This document shows positions 50,058 through 58,930 of a DNA stretch of 64,000 nucleotides, in pieces. The stretch comes from Salegentibacter lacus (lineage in GTDB: Bacteria; Bacteroidota; Bacteroidia; Flavobacteriales; Flavobacteriaceae). How positions within the stretch are numbered: the first letter of the stretch is position 1; every line of letters begins with the position of its first letter. The notes under the pieces are model-generated. The model had not been told where the DNA came from, did not search any database, and saw only the letters and a list, made by a program, of their open reading frames with translations. The stretch spans positions 1-64,000 of the forward strand of contig NZ_JAIQZB010000004.1 of assembly GCF_020164555.1 (NCBI RefSeq), written 5' to 3'. Made by a program: the position numbers and the translations under genes.

Positions 50058-51431
50058 TTAATTCCCAACTTCCCCAAAAGGATTATAGCCTAAATATTCG
50101 GTTTCGGTTTCTTTAAAAACAATATTGTGCTTTTCCAATTCTTTAAGGATGGGTCCGTAAACTTCTTTTTTAATAGGAAGTTGAACTCCGGGCGTGGTTA
50201 TTTCTCCTTTTAAAATCTTTAAAGTAGCTATAGCCACCGGTAGTCCTACGGTTTTTGCCATCGCAGTTTCCGTCTGGTCCTTCCCAATATGTACCATAGT
50301 GGCGTCTATTTGCTTTTTCTCGCCATTTAGTTCATAACCAAATTTGTGATACATCACGATCATATCTTTATCGTCTGGCGACAGGCTCCATTTATCCATT
50401 AGTATTTTTTGAAGGGCTTGTGCAGGAGTTGCCGCTTTAATTCCAATCTTTTTGTCTTTGTTGAATAAATCGAGCTCCAAAAGTTTTTCCCACATTAGAT
50501 CGTCCTGATCTATTTTTAAATTATGCCGAAGTTTAAGTTCTACAGTATCGGTAGGGGAGTAGGGAAGAAAGGAATTTACAAAATCTCGATAGCTCATATT
50601 TTCTGAATCTTTCATCGTAAAACTATCATCGGTCATTCCCAGTTGTACAAACATATTCCAGGCACGGCTAAAGCCAACCCGTCTTATCGTGCCTCGGTAG
50701 AGTGTAAGTACATCCTCCAGGCCATAAATACTCATATAGTCAAGAGAATTTCTGTTGGCGTAACCTTCAAATTTCCCATAATCTTTAATGTGTAAAAGCT
50801 CAGTTCTTCTAAACAATCTGTGATATGGAATATATTTGAACTTTCCTTCCTGGATAAATTCAGCCACGCCGCCCTGGCCGGCAACTACCACGTTCCTGGG
50901 GTTCCAGGTAAATTTATAGTTCCACAGGTTAGTATCACTTTCAGGAGCAACGAGTCCGCCGGTAAAAGATTCGAATAAAAGTATTTTCCCGCCTTTATCT
51001 CGAATTCTATCTATAACCTGCATCGCACTCATATGATCAATACCGGGATCGACCCCAATTTCATTCATAAATATGAGTCCGTTTTGTTTTACTTCTTCAT
51101 CCAATGCTTTCATTTCTTTACTGATGTAAGAAGCGGTCACCATGTTCTTTTTGAATTTCACGCAGGCTTTAGCGACTTCAATATGAAATCTCGCCGGAAG
51201 CATTGAAATTACGATATCGGCATTTTTAACTGCGTTCTCCCTGCTTTCAGCATTAAAAACATCTAAGTAAAAGGCTTCGCAATGCTTTTTGTTTCTGCAG
51301 GCTTTTTTAGCATTTTCGAGATCAATGTCCCCAATTTTTAGAAATAGATCTTCGGTCTCGGCTTTAGACAAAAGATGGTCAATTAGGACGGAAGTAGATT
51401 TTCCCGCCCCGATTATTAAAATGTTCTTCAT
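50058..51431 (-). CDS. Saccharopine dehydrogenase family protein
   Basis: A 457-residue NAD(P)-binding oxidoreductase. The N-terminal Rossmann motif is ILIIGAGKSTSVLIDHLL. The catalytic domain holds MNEIGVDPGIDHMSAMQVI and a central beta-sheet region. It may interconvert saccharopine and lysine or glutamate, or act as a homospermidine-synthase-like enzyme. The pairing with an Lrp-type regulator supports an amino-acid substrate. Length and motifs fit lysine-forming saccharopine dehydrogenases of Bacteroidota. It is divergent from the DUF423 gene with 68 bases between. Confidence 0.85.
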   Translation of the reverse strand: MKNILIIGAGKSTSVLIDHLLSKAETEDLFLKIGDIDLENAKKACRNKKHCEAFYLDVFNAESRENAVKNADIVISMLPARFHIEVAKACVKFKKNMVTASYISKEMKALDEEVKQNGLIFMNEIGVDPGIDHMSAMQVIDRIRDKGGKILLFESFTGGLVAPESDTNLWNYKFTWNPRNVVVAGQGGVAEFIQEGKFKYIPYHRLFRRTELLHIKDYGKFEGYANRNSLDYMSIYGLEDVLTLYRGTIRRVGFSRAWNMFVQLGMTDDSFTMKDSENMSYRDFVNSFLPYSPTDTVELKLRHNLKIDQDDLMWEKLLELDLFNKDKKIGIKAATPAQALQKILMDKWSLSPDDKDMIVMYHKFGYELNGEKKQIDATMVHIGKDQTETAMAKTVGLPVAIATLKILKGEITTPGVQLPIKKEVYGPILKELEKHNIVFKETETEYLGYNPFGEVGN

Positions 51432-51499
51432 AAAATAAATTATTTTTGTGTAGTGGTTAACGAATGTATTAAATCTTTAACTCATAAAAAATAACCTAA

Positions 51500-51889
51500 A
51501 TGAATAGGAAGTTTTTAATAACCGGAGCGATTTTCGGATTATTAGCCGTAATAATTGGAGCTTTTGGTGCACATGGTTTAAAACCATTATTAGATGAAGC
51601 AGCCAGGGAATCTTTTGAGACCGGTGTGAAATACCAAATGTATCACGCTTTATTATTGCTTTTGGTGGCCGGTTTTAAACAGCGCTCGTTTCGCTTTCAA
51701 AAATCAATATTTTTTCTTCTATTATTTGGAGTAATATGCTTTTCGGGTTCTATATATTTGCTCGCAACCAATAATTTAACACCTGTAAATTTTAAAGGAA
51801 TTGCTTTGGTAACCCCGCTGGGAGGTACGCTATTAATAGCCGCATGGACTATCTTGCTTATTGAATTTGTAAAAATAAAGCCGAAATAA
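51500..51889 (+). CDS. DUF423 family membrane protein
   Basis: A 129-residue protein with four transmembrane helices (about 5-22, 47-62, 70-90, 100-122). The family signature GAFGAHGLKPLL lies at the end of the first helix (about residues 21-32), and KYQMYHALLLLLVAGF covers the second. This matches DUF423 (YgdD-like). The function is unknown across the family. Confidence 0.9.
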   Translation: MNRKFLITGAIFGLLAVIIGAFGAHGLKPLLDEAARESFETGVKYQMYHALLLLLVAGFKQRSFRFQKSIFFLLLFGVICFSGSIYLLATNNLTPVNFKGIALVTPLGGTLLIAAWTILLIEFVKIKPK

Positions 51890-51926
51890 TTTAAGAAAGT
51901 TTAGCAGTTTATCTCTATAAGATTTA

Positions 51927-51934
51927 TAATTTTG
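51927..51934 (+). promoter_or_regulatory. -7 promoter element of pckA
   Basis: TAATTTTG matches TAnnTTTG and lies 31 bases before the pckA ATG. No clear -33 TTG is present. Confidence 0.4.
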
Positions 51935-51965
51935 TACCCATAAACAAACCACACACTTTAATTTT

Positions 51966-53567
51966 ATGGACGTACATGCCCAAACTACGAAAACGATTTC
52001 GCTAGAAAATTACGGAATCAAAAACGCAAGGGTACATTACCAGTTATCTCCTGAAGAACTTCATTATGATACCATAGAGCATGGCCTTGGAACTGAGACA
52101 AATTCTGGCGCTTTAGCAATTAATACCGGCGAGTTTACCGGGAGATCTCCAAAAGATCGCTTTATAGTAAAAGATGAGGTAACCCGCGAGAAAGTTTGGT
52201 GGGGAGATATCAATATTCCTTTTGATGCTGCCAAATTCGATAAACTTTATGATAAGGTTGCAGATTATCTATCTGATAAAGAAATTTACACTCGAGATGC
52301 TTATGCTTGCGCCGAAGAGAAATACCGCTTGAATATTAGGGTGGTAAACGAATATCCCTGGTCTAATATGTTTTCCTATAACATGTTTTTAAGACCTGAA
52401 GAGAAGGAATTAAAAAACTTTAAAGAAGATTGGTTAATTCTAAACGCTCCCGGTTTTAAAGCAAACCCAGAGGTAGATGGAACGCGCCAGGAAAATTTCG
52501 CAATCCTTAATTTCAGCAAAAAAATTGCTCTAATTGGAGGAACCGGATATACAGGTGAAATCAAAAAGGGAATTTTTTCAGCATTAAATTTTATACTTCC
52601 GGTAGATAAAAATACACTACCAATGCACTGTTCCGCCAATGTTGGAGAAGATGGAGATACTGCTATATTTTTCGGACTTTCGGGAACGGGAAAAACCACA
52701 CTCTCTGCAGATCCAGCGCGAAAGCTTGTTGGAGACGATGAACATGGCTGGACCAAAGAAAACACGATTTTTAATTTTGAAGGCGGTTGCTACGCCAAAG
52801 TAATAAATCTTACCGAAGAAAATGAACCCGATATTTACCGGGCGATTAAGCCGGGCGCAATTCTGGAGAATGTGATTCTGGATGATGAGGGTAATGTAGA
52901 TTTTTCTGATACGAGTATCACTCAAAATACACGAGTGAGTTATCCTATAGATCATATAGATAACATTCAGGTGCCTTCGGTAGGTGAAAACCCAAAGAAT
53001 ATATTTTTCCTAACGGCTGATGCTTTTGGGGTTTTGCCTCCAATAAGTAAACTTACACCTGGGCAGGCTGCCTATCATTTTATAAGTGGTTATACCGCAA
53101 AAGTAGCAGGTACCGAGGCTGGGATTAATGAACCCGTACCAAGCTTTTCAGCTTGTTTTGGTGCGCCTTTTATGCCTTTGCACCCTACCAAATATGCCGA
53201 AATGCTAAGCGCTAAAATGAAAGAAGCAGGAGTAAATGTTTGGTTGATTAATACCGGATGGACCGGCGGGCCTTACGGTACCGGAAGCAGAATGAAGCTG
53301 AAATATACACGGGCTATGATTAGCGCAGCGTTAAATGGCGGCTTAAAAGATGCTGAATTTAGTACACATAATATGTTTGGCCTGCAAATGCCATTAAATT
53401 GTCCTAATGTGCCTGCGGAAGTATTAAATCCAAGAAATACCTGGAAGGATACTGCGGCCTACGATAAAAAAGCCGGGGAACTGGCGAATTCTTTTAAAAG
53501 AAATTTTGAAAAGTTTGAAGCTTATGCTAATGATGAAATTATGGCCGGCGGGCCAACTTTATATTAG
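51966..53567 (+). CDS. pckA: Phosphoenolpyruvate carboxykinase (ATP)
   Basis: A 533-residue enzyme that converts oxaloacetate and ATP to phosphoenolpyruvate, the first step of gluconeogenesis. The ATP-binding P-loop is FFGLSGTGKTTLSADP (about 235-250), followed by the metal-binding LVGDDEHGW. The oxaloacetate-site region GEFTGRSPKDRFIV lies near the N-terminus. This is the ATP-dependent class of typical length. A bidirectional terminator follows. Confidence 0.97.
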   Translation: MDVHAQTTKTISLENYGIKNARVHYQLSPEELHYDTIEHGLGTETNSGALAINTGEFTGRSPKDRFIVKDEVTREKVWWGDINIPFDAAKFDKLYDKVADYLSDKEIYTRDAYACAEEKYRLNIRVVNEYPWSNMFSYNMFLRPEEKELKNFKEDWLILNAPGFKANPEVDGTRQENFAILNFSKKIALIGGTGYTGEIKKGIFSALNFILPVDKNTLPMHCSANVGEDGDTAIFFGLSGTGKTTLSADPARKLVGDDEHGWTKENTIFNFEGGCYAKVINLTEENEPDIYRAIKPGAILENVILDDEGNVDFSDTSITQNTRVSYPIDHIDNIQVPSVGENPKNIFFLTADAFGVLPPISKLTPGQAAYHFISGYTAKVAGTEAGINEPVPSFSACFGAPFMPLHPTKYAEMLSAKMKEAGVNVWLINTGWTGGPYGTGSRMKLKYTRAMISAALNGGLKDAEFSTHNMFGLQMPLNCPNVPAEVLNPRNTWKDTAAYDKKAGELANSFKRNFEKFEAYANDEIMAGGPTLY

Positions 53568-53594
53568 CATTATTTTTAATTAGTTAATTGAGTC

Positions 53595-53628
53595 AAAAAA
53601 ATCCGGTGTGTAATGCACCGGATTTTTT
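53595..53628. terminator. Bidirectional terminator between pckA and hemD
   Basis: AAAAAAATCCGGTG pairs with CACCGGATTTTTT around a 7-base loop, with A- and T-runs flanking. Confidence 0.9.
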
Positions 53629-53690
53629 ATTTAAAATATATGGAAAGTAGTTTTAATCCAATAAGCGAGATTTAAAATACTTCCTGTATG

Positions 53691-54437
53691 TTACTTTTTA
53701 TTTACTTCTGCAATATATTTTTGCAGTGCCATCGTCATAGATGGAGTATCTGGGGTTGGAGCTTTAATATTCACGGTTAGTCCGTGTTCTTTGGCCGCTT
53801 TAATAGTCGTATTGCCAAACACAGCTATTTTGGTTTCTTTCTGCTCAAAATCGGGAAAATTCTCAAATAGAGACTTAATTCCGCTAGGACTGAAAAACAC
53901 CAGGATATCATAAGTTACATCGCGTAGGTGCGAAAGGTCGCTTACTACGGTTTTATAAAAAGTAGCCTGTTTCCATTCAACACCAAGTTTGTTTAGCGTT
54001 TTAGGTACATCAGGCTTCAGCATATCTGAAGATGGTAATAAAAACTTCTCGTTCTTGTATTTCTTGATAAGCGGAGAAAGATCGGCAAATGTTCTTTTTC
54101 CAACATAAATTTTCCGCTTGCGGTACACTACATATTTCTGCAAATAATAGGCTACAGCTTCACTTAAACAAAAGTATTTCAGGGTGTCTGGCACCTTAAA
54201 ACGTAAATCCTCTGCTATTCTAAAAAAATGATCTACCGCATTTCGGCTGGTAAGAATAATTGCTGAATATTTGGTAAGGTCTACTTTTTGCTGGCGTACT
54301 TCTTTAGAAGAAACACCTTCTACGTGAATAAAAGGGATGAAATCAATTTTTATTTTTTGTTTTTCCTCAAGCTCAAAATAAGGAGAGTTCTCTACTTTAG
54401 GTTCGGGCTGGGAAACTAAAATTGTTTTCACTTTCAT
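53691..54437 (-). CDS. hemD: Uroporphyrinogen-III synthase
   Basis: A 248-residue enzyme of haem and sirohaem synthesis, which cyclises hydroxymethylbilane with inversion of ring D. Two alternating domains are seen, with conserved patches YSAIILTSRNAVDHFF (about 79-94) and DILVFFSPSGIKSLFE (about 175-190). The family is weakly conserved, but these patches and the length fit well. The DUF4271 gene precedes it by 27 bases in the same direction, a pairing usual in Bacteroidota. Confidence 0.9.
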   Translation of the reverse strand: MKVKTILVSQPEPKVENSPYFELEEKQKIKIDFIPFIHVEGVSSKEVRQQKVDLTKYSAIILTSRNAVDHFFRIAEDLRFKVPDTLKYFCLSEAVAYYLQKYVVYRKRKIYVGKRTFADLSPLIKKYKNEKFLLPSSDMLKPDVPKTLNKLGVEWKQATFYKTVVSDLSHLRDVTYDILVFFSPSGIKSLFENFPDFEQKETKIAVFGNTTIKAAKEHGLTVNIKAPTPDTPSMTMALQKYIAEVNKK

Positions 54438-54464
54438 ATATCAATACTTTTATTTAGTCCTTTG

Positions 54465-55121
54465 TTAAATTGTAATTAGCTTGTACAAAATAATATAGGG
54501 GGCAATTTCGAGAGCGCAAAGGTACAAAATAAAATAAAACCAATTGCTCGTTATTAAGCTTTGATTTTTTCGATATATCAATAACAGGCTAAATATATTG
54601 GTTAGGACTAAAATACCTAATAGGCTATATAGGGTAAAGGCGGTAGCATTATAGGTATAAACGAATATTAAACTGGGAATTAATAATATAAGTCCTATAA
54701 AATTGCGGTAACTTATTTTTTGATAGAGGTAGGAATCTATCTGCGGATCTAAATCAAAAACGTTCCCAACTATCTTTTCCAAACCAAATTTCAGCAAAAC
54801 AAAACTCCCGTAAGCCGTGGTGATTCTTATAAATAAAAAGACCGGATCCAGCGTTGTGTCTTCCCAGAAGAAGTTGAAAAACAGATAAAAGAGTAGCGAA
54901 AATGAGATGAGATGGACAAAGAACAGCAAAATGTTAAAAGGATGAAAAGCCTTGTTCTTCTTTCCTCTAAACATCATAAATTTGTTTGAAGAAAGTAGCG
55001 CAAGAAAATCTTCAAAACGTTGTGGATATGCAGTTTTTACAATGGCCAGCAATACAAATGCACCCATTAACGTTAGGGTGATCCAGTCTAGTGAAATAAC
55101 ATGTCTTTCTACAGCTTCCAG
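54465..55121 (-). CDS. DUF4271 membrane protein, probable non-AUG (CTG) start
   Basis: A membrane protein with about five to six transmembrane helices and the DUF4271 pattern (KTAYPQRFEDFLALL near the start). The first ATG (55065-55067) would cut off the opening helix. The frame is open upstream for a further 28 codons and encodes LEAVERHVISLDWITLTL, which resembles the usual family N-terminus. There is no ATG, GTG or TTG in that stretch. CTG at 55119-55121 is the best start, with a -7 element at 55138-55145 upstream; this gives 218 residues. If the ATG is used instead the protein has 200 residues. Function unknown; linked to hemD by operon. Confidence 0.7.
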   Translation of the reverse strand: MEAVERHVISLDWITLTLMGAFVLLAIVKTAYPQRFEDFLALLSSNKFMMFRGKKNKAFHPFNILLFFVHLISFSLLFYLFFNFFWEDTTLDPVFLFIRITTAYGSFVLLKFGLEKIVGNVFDLDPQIDSYLYQKISYRNFIGLILLIPSLIFVYTYNATAFTLYSLLGILVLTNIFSLLLIYRKNQSLITSNWFYFILYLCALEIAPYIILYKLITI

Positions 55122-55137
55122 GATAAAAACTTTTATG

Positions 55138-55145
55138 CAAATGTA
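55138..55145 (-). promoter_or_regulatory. -7 promoter element of DUF4271-hemD
   Basis: On the minus strand the bases read TACATTTG, matching TAnnTTTG. Transcription would start near 55131, upstream of the proposed CTG start. Confidence 0.5.
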
Positions 55146-55203
55146 TAATTATTTTGAGGTTAAAAGATGAAGAGTAAGCCCGGAAACGAAGATTTAAAAT
55201 GCA

Positions 55204-55211
55204 TACATTTG
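55204..55211 (+). promoter_or_regulatory. -7 promoter element of the glycosyltransferase-pyrC unit
   Basis: TACATTTG ends 16 bases before the ATG at 55228. Confidence 0.5.
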
Positions 55212-55227
55212 TGCAAAAATTGGTAAG

Positions 55228-55962
55228 ATGGTAAAGGGGATAGTCATTGTACCCACCTTTAATGAGATTGAAAACATTGAGAAACTGATTAGAAATGTGT
55301 TTTCTCAGGATAAAAAATTTCATATTTTGGTAGTAGATGATAATTCTCCCGATGGTACAGCAACCCGAGTAAGAACGCTACAAGCTGAATTTCACGATAG
55401 TCTTTTCCTGGAAGAAAGAGTGGGAAAACTGGGTTTGGGAACAGCTTATATTCACGGTTTTAAATGGGCGTTACAAAGGGATTACGAGTATGTTTTTGAG
55501 ATGGATGCCGATTTTTCTCATAATCCCAACGATCTTGTAAGATTATATAATACCTGCAAAAGGAATAATGCCGATGTTGCCATAGGTTCCCGTTATATAA
55601 CCGGAGTTAATGTAATTAACTGGCCTATGAGCAGGGTTTTATTATCCTGGTTGGCATCTAAATATGTAAGATTTATTACCGGGATGGATATTCACGATAC
55701 CACGGCCGGTTTTGTTTGTTATAAAAGAAAAGTGTTGGAAATTATAGGTCTGGACAATATTCAGTTTGCGGGCTATGCGTTCCAGATAGAAATGAAATTT
55801 AAGGCATATTTGCTGAAATTTAAATTAGAGGAAGTTCCCGTAATCTTTACAGATAGAACACGAGGAACTTCAAAAATGAGTGGTTCCATAATTTCGGAAG
55901 CCATTTTTGGGGTAATAATAATGAAGATTAAAAGTCTTTTTAAGCAGATTAAATTGAAATGA
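55228..55962 (+). CDS. Polyprenol monophosphomannose synthase-like glycosyltransferase (GT2)
   Basis: A 244-residue family-2 glycosyltransferase without the C-terminal membrane domain. The nucleotide-binding start is VPTFNEIENIEKLIRNVF, then VVDDNSPDGTA, the metal-binding EMDADFSHNP (about 91-100), and IGSRYITG. The pattern is that of dolichol-phosphate mannose synthases (Dpm1/Ppm1). These load a sugar onto a polyprenyl phosphate for transfer across the membrane. It ends with a 4-base overlap into pyrC, so the two are translationally coupled. Confidence 0.93.
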   Translation: MVKGIVIVPTFNEIENIEKLIRNVFSQDKKFHILVVDDNSPDGTATRVRTLQAEFHDSLFLEERVGKLGLGTAYIHGFKWALQRDYEYVFEMDADFSHNPNDLVRLYNTCKRNNADVAIGSRYITGVNVINWPMSRVLLSWLASKYVRFITGMDIHDTTAGFVCYKRKVLEIIGLDNIQFAGYAFQIEMKFKAYLLKFKLEEVPVIFTDRTRGTSKMSGSIISEAIFGVIIMKIKSLFKQIKLK

Positions 55963-57302
55963 AGAAGGTCTTAATCAAGAACGCGAAGATTGTAAACGAG
56001 GGTAAAATTAAAGAAGCTGATGTTTTTATTGAAGGCGGAATAATTGTAGAAATTGCCGAAAGCATTAGCGCCAAATCCCCAGATGTACAAATTTTTGATG
56101 CCGAAGGTACGCACTTATTACCCGGCGTGATAGATGATCAGGTACATTTTAGGGAACCTGGGCTCACGCATAAAGAAAATATAGAAATGGGTTCGCGTGC
56201 GGCTGTTGCCGGCGGAATTACTTCTTTTATAGAAATGCCCAATACTATTCCTCAAACAACAACCATAGAAAAACTGGAAGAGAAATTTAAACTGGCTGAA
56301 GAAAAATCTTACGCCAACTATTCTTTTATGTTTGGCGGCACTAATGATAATCTTGAGGAAATTCTTAAAGTAGATCCCAAAACCACGGCGGCTTTAAAGC
56401 TGTTTTTAGGTTCTTCTACCGGAAATATGTTGGTAGACGACGAAAAGGTTTTGGAGCAAATTTTCGCAAAATCACCGTTGCTTATCGCAGTACATTGTGA
56501 AGACGAAGAAACTATTCAAAAAAATCTGCAGGAATATCTAGAGCGTTATGGCGACGATATTCCAATAGAACTGCATCCCAAAATCAGAAGTGAAGAGGCC
56601 TGTTTTAAATCTTCATCAAGAGCAGTTGCTCTAGCTAAGAAAACCGGAGCGAGATTACACGTTTTTCACGTTTCTACAGCAAAAGAATTGAGTTTATTCA
56701 GCAATAAGAAAAAACTTAAAGATAAAAAGATAACGGCTGAGGTTTGTATACATCACCTTTGGTTCAACGATTCAGATTATAAGAAAAAAGGAACCTTAAT
56801 TAAATGGAATCCGGCGGTTAAGACTAAAGAAGACCAGGAAGCTTTAATGAAAGCTTTAAATGATGATTTATTAGACGTAGTGGCTACAGACCACGCGCCG
56901 CATACTAAAGAAGAGAAGAAAAATGTCTACACTAAAGCCCCGAGTGGTGGTCCCCTGGTGCAGCATTCACTTGCAGCAATGTTGCAATTTCATCATCAGG
57001 AAAAAATTTCTTTAGAAAAAATCGTGGAAAAAATGTGCCATAACCCGGCTATTTTGTTTCAAATTAAAGATCGCGGATTTATTCGAGAAGGTTATAAAGC
57101 CGATTTGGTACTGGTAGATCTAAACGCGCCCTGGGCGGTACAACCTGATAACATTCAGTATAAATGTGGATGGTCTCCTTTTGAAGGTGTAACCTTTAAA
57201 TCTAGGGTAACCCACACTTTTGTAAATGGTAATTTGGTGTATAAAAATTTCAAACATCAGCCTTTTTCGAATGTGGCAGAGCGTTTGCAGTTTGACCGAT
57301 AA
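55959..57302 (+). CDS. pyrC: Dihydroorotase
   Basis: A 447-residue amidohydrolase of de novo pyrimidine synthesis that closes carbamoyl-aspartate to dihydroorotate. The metal motif near residue 60 reads DDQVHFREPGLTHKENI: the first His of the usual His-x-His pair is Gln here. Other ligands remain, including LKLFLGSSTG with a Lys that may be carboxylated, VHCEDE, HVFHVSTA and DHAPHT. I believe the Gln variant is usual in Bacteroidota, so the enzyme is probably active. The start overlaps the glycosyltransferase stop (ATGA), and the DUF4296 gene follows after 1 base. Confidence 0.93.
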   Translation: MKKVLIKNAKIVNEGKIKEADVFIEGGIIVEIAESISAKSPDVQIFDAEGTHLLPGVIDDQVHFREPGLTHKENIEMGSRAAVAGGITSFIEMPNTIPQTTTIEKLEEKFKLAEEKSYANYSFMFGGTNDNLEEILKVDPKTTAALKLFLGSSTGNMLVDDEKVLEQIFAKSPLLIAVHCEDEETIQKNLQEYLERYGDDIPIELHPKIRSEEACFKSSSRAVALAKKTGARLHVFHVSTAKELSLFSNKKKLKDKKITAEVCIHHLWFNDSDYKKKGTLIKWNPAVKTKEDQEALMKALNDDLLDVVATDHAPHTKEEKKNVYTKAPSGGPLVQHSLAAMLQFHHQEKISLEKIVEKMCHNPAILFQIKDRGFIREGYKADLVLVDLNAPWAVQPDNIQYKCGWSPFEGVTFKSRVTHTFVNGNLVYKNFKHQPFSNVAERLQFDR

Positions 57303-57303
57303 T

Positions 57304-57837
57304 ATGCTGAAAAAACTTTTTTTACTGTTCTTTGTTGTAGTGGCATTTGTCGCCTGTCAGGATATTGATAAATCTGAAAGACCAGGCGATCTTATTCCAG
57401 AGGATAAAATGATAGATGTAATTGCCGAAATTTCGCTAATGCAATCGGCAAGGAATTTTAATAAGCGCATCTTCGAAAATACCGGTATAAAAGGGCGGGA
57501 ATATATTTATGAGAAATACGATATAGATAGCGTTCAGTTTAAACACAGCAACGATTATTATGCTGATAACTATGAAATTTACCAACGTATTTATGATAGT
57601 GTCAAAAATCGTTTTGAAAAAATGAAAGTTGATCTGGATACCCTACAGAAGCAGGAACAACGCCTTAAAGATTCTATTGCCGAGGTGAAGCGTGATTCTT
57701 TAGGAAAACAAAGAGATTCACTAAACCCTGAAGAGGAAAGAGAAATTCAGGAGATTTCTGATTCTTTAATTAAAGAAAAAGATTCACTGGATAGAATGAT
57801 GATTGACAGCCTGCCGCAACCAAGGTCGAGAAACTAA
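57304..57837 (+). CDS. DUF4296 lipoprotein
   Basis: A 177-residue lipoprotein from the ATG at 57304; an in-frame start at 57226 lies inside pyrC and is rejected. The signal ends in VAFVACQ (Cys17). The DUF4296 domain follows (LIPEDKMIDVIAEISLMQSA). The C-terminal half is a long charged coiled-coil-like helix rich in Lys, Glu and Ser. It overlaps the convergent epimerase gene by 4 bases. Function unknown, although DUF4296 genes commonly lie beside pyrC in Bacteroidota. Confidence 0.88.
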   Translation: MLKKLFLLFFVVVAFVACQDIDKSERPGDLIPEDKMIDVIAEISLMQSARNFNKRIFENTGIKGREYIYEKYDIDSVQFKHSNDYYADNYEIYQRIYDSVKNRFEKMKVDLDTLQKQEQRLKDSIAEVKRDSLGKQRDSLNPEEEREIQEISDSLIKEKDSLDRMMIDSLPQPRSRN

Positions 57838-58847
57838 GATTTATCTTTTTTGTAGAATTTAGCGGTTTCAGCAATAACCCTTCTCATAGGAGTAAATTCA
57901 AAACTTAGACTTTCTTTAATTTTCTCATTTGAATATATTGAATGCTGAAATAAGGTATTTACTGTATTGCGGGAAATTTGTCTTTTTGCACCAAAAAAAC
58001 CACCTATTTTCTGAAAAATCCAACCTATCCAAACCATCCACTTTTTGAGTGCTTTTTTGGGTTTTGGTTTATCTAAGGCAGTTGCAGCTTGTTCAAATAC
58101 AGTTTTAAAACTCAAGTTTTCAGAAACCAGGATGTAAGCTTCATTTTTAATTTCAGCTTCCATAAGTTTTTGCATGACAACCACAACATCTTTAACCCCT
58201 ATAAATCCGGCAATTTTCGGGAAATGATAATTCATTCCCTTATCAATTTTAGAGAAAATTTTCCCGGTGCCTTCTTTCCAAAATCCGGGTCCTAGAATAA
58301 TTCCTGGTTTTACAATTACGGTAGGCACGCCTTCCTGTGTGCCTCGCCAGGCTTCGATTTCAGCACCATATTTAGAAATCGCATAATCGCTATGGTCTTC
58401 TTCAGGATTCCATATAGCACGTTCTGTAATTTCTTTATTGTCTAAACTTTTGCCAAGAGCGGCAACGCTGCTTACATAACATAGTTTTTCAACTTTAAAG
58501 GCAATACAAAGGTTTACAATGTTTGCGGTACCTTCAATATTTATCTTACGTAAATTTTTATCATCATTCGGATCAAAAGAAACCAGCGCGGCACAGTGAT
58601 AAACATATTTTATATTTTCAAAAGCTTTATTGAGTTGAGGTACGTTAGTAATATCGGCTTCAAACCATTCAATTTGTTGAAATAAGGTTCTGGCTTCTTC
58701 AGTAGAAGTATAATAATTAAAGACGTGCTCAACCGATGCGAGGTCGCTGTTTTTTCTGTTAAGGGCTCTAACTTTTTTGCCGGCTTTTAATAAGTTCAGC
58801 AATAAATGTGAACCCACCAATCCGGTGCCGCCTGTTACTAAAATCAT
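57834..58847 (-). CDS. NAD-dependent epimerase/dehydratase family protein
   Basis: A 337-residue extended SDR protein. The N-terminal NAD-binding motif is VTGGTGLVGSHLLLNLL (residues 4-20). A Tyr-x3-Lys pair is in DYAISKYGAE (about 152-161), preceded by CYVSSVAALG with the catalytic Ser. The acceptor is unknown; related enzymes reduce dihydroflavonol-like or sterol-like compounds or act on nucleotide sugars. Its promoter lies in the 83 bases shared with the divergent tyrS gene. Confidence 0.85.
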   Translation of the reverse strand: MILVTGGTGLVGSHLLLNLLKAGKKVRALNRKNSDLASVEHVFNYYTSTEEARTLFQQIEWFEADITNVPQLNKAFENIKYVYHCAALVSFDPNDDKNLRKINIEGTANIVNLCIAFKVEKLCYVSSVAALGKSLDNKEITERAIWNPEEDHSDYAISKYGAEIEAWRGTQEGVPTVIVKPGIILGPGFWKEGTGKIFSKIDKGMNYHFPKIAGFIGVKDVVVVMQKLMEAEIKNEAYILVSENLSFKTVFEQAATALDKPKPKKALKKWMVWIGWIFQKIGGFFGAKRQISRNTVNTLFQHSIYSNEKIKESLSFEFTPMRRVIAETAKFYKKDKS

Positions 58848-58930
58848 TTGGTAAATATACCAAAAGCACTTAGGAAAAATAAGAGTTTATGGTATCTTTA
58901 CGGCTATTTTCGAGCAAAATTATTTGAATT

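Noticed and set aside
57226-57303. Longer start of the DUF4296 gene inside pyrC
   Set aside because: It would place 26 residues before the lipoprotein signal and overlap pyrC; the ATG at 57304 gives a proper signal.
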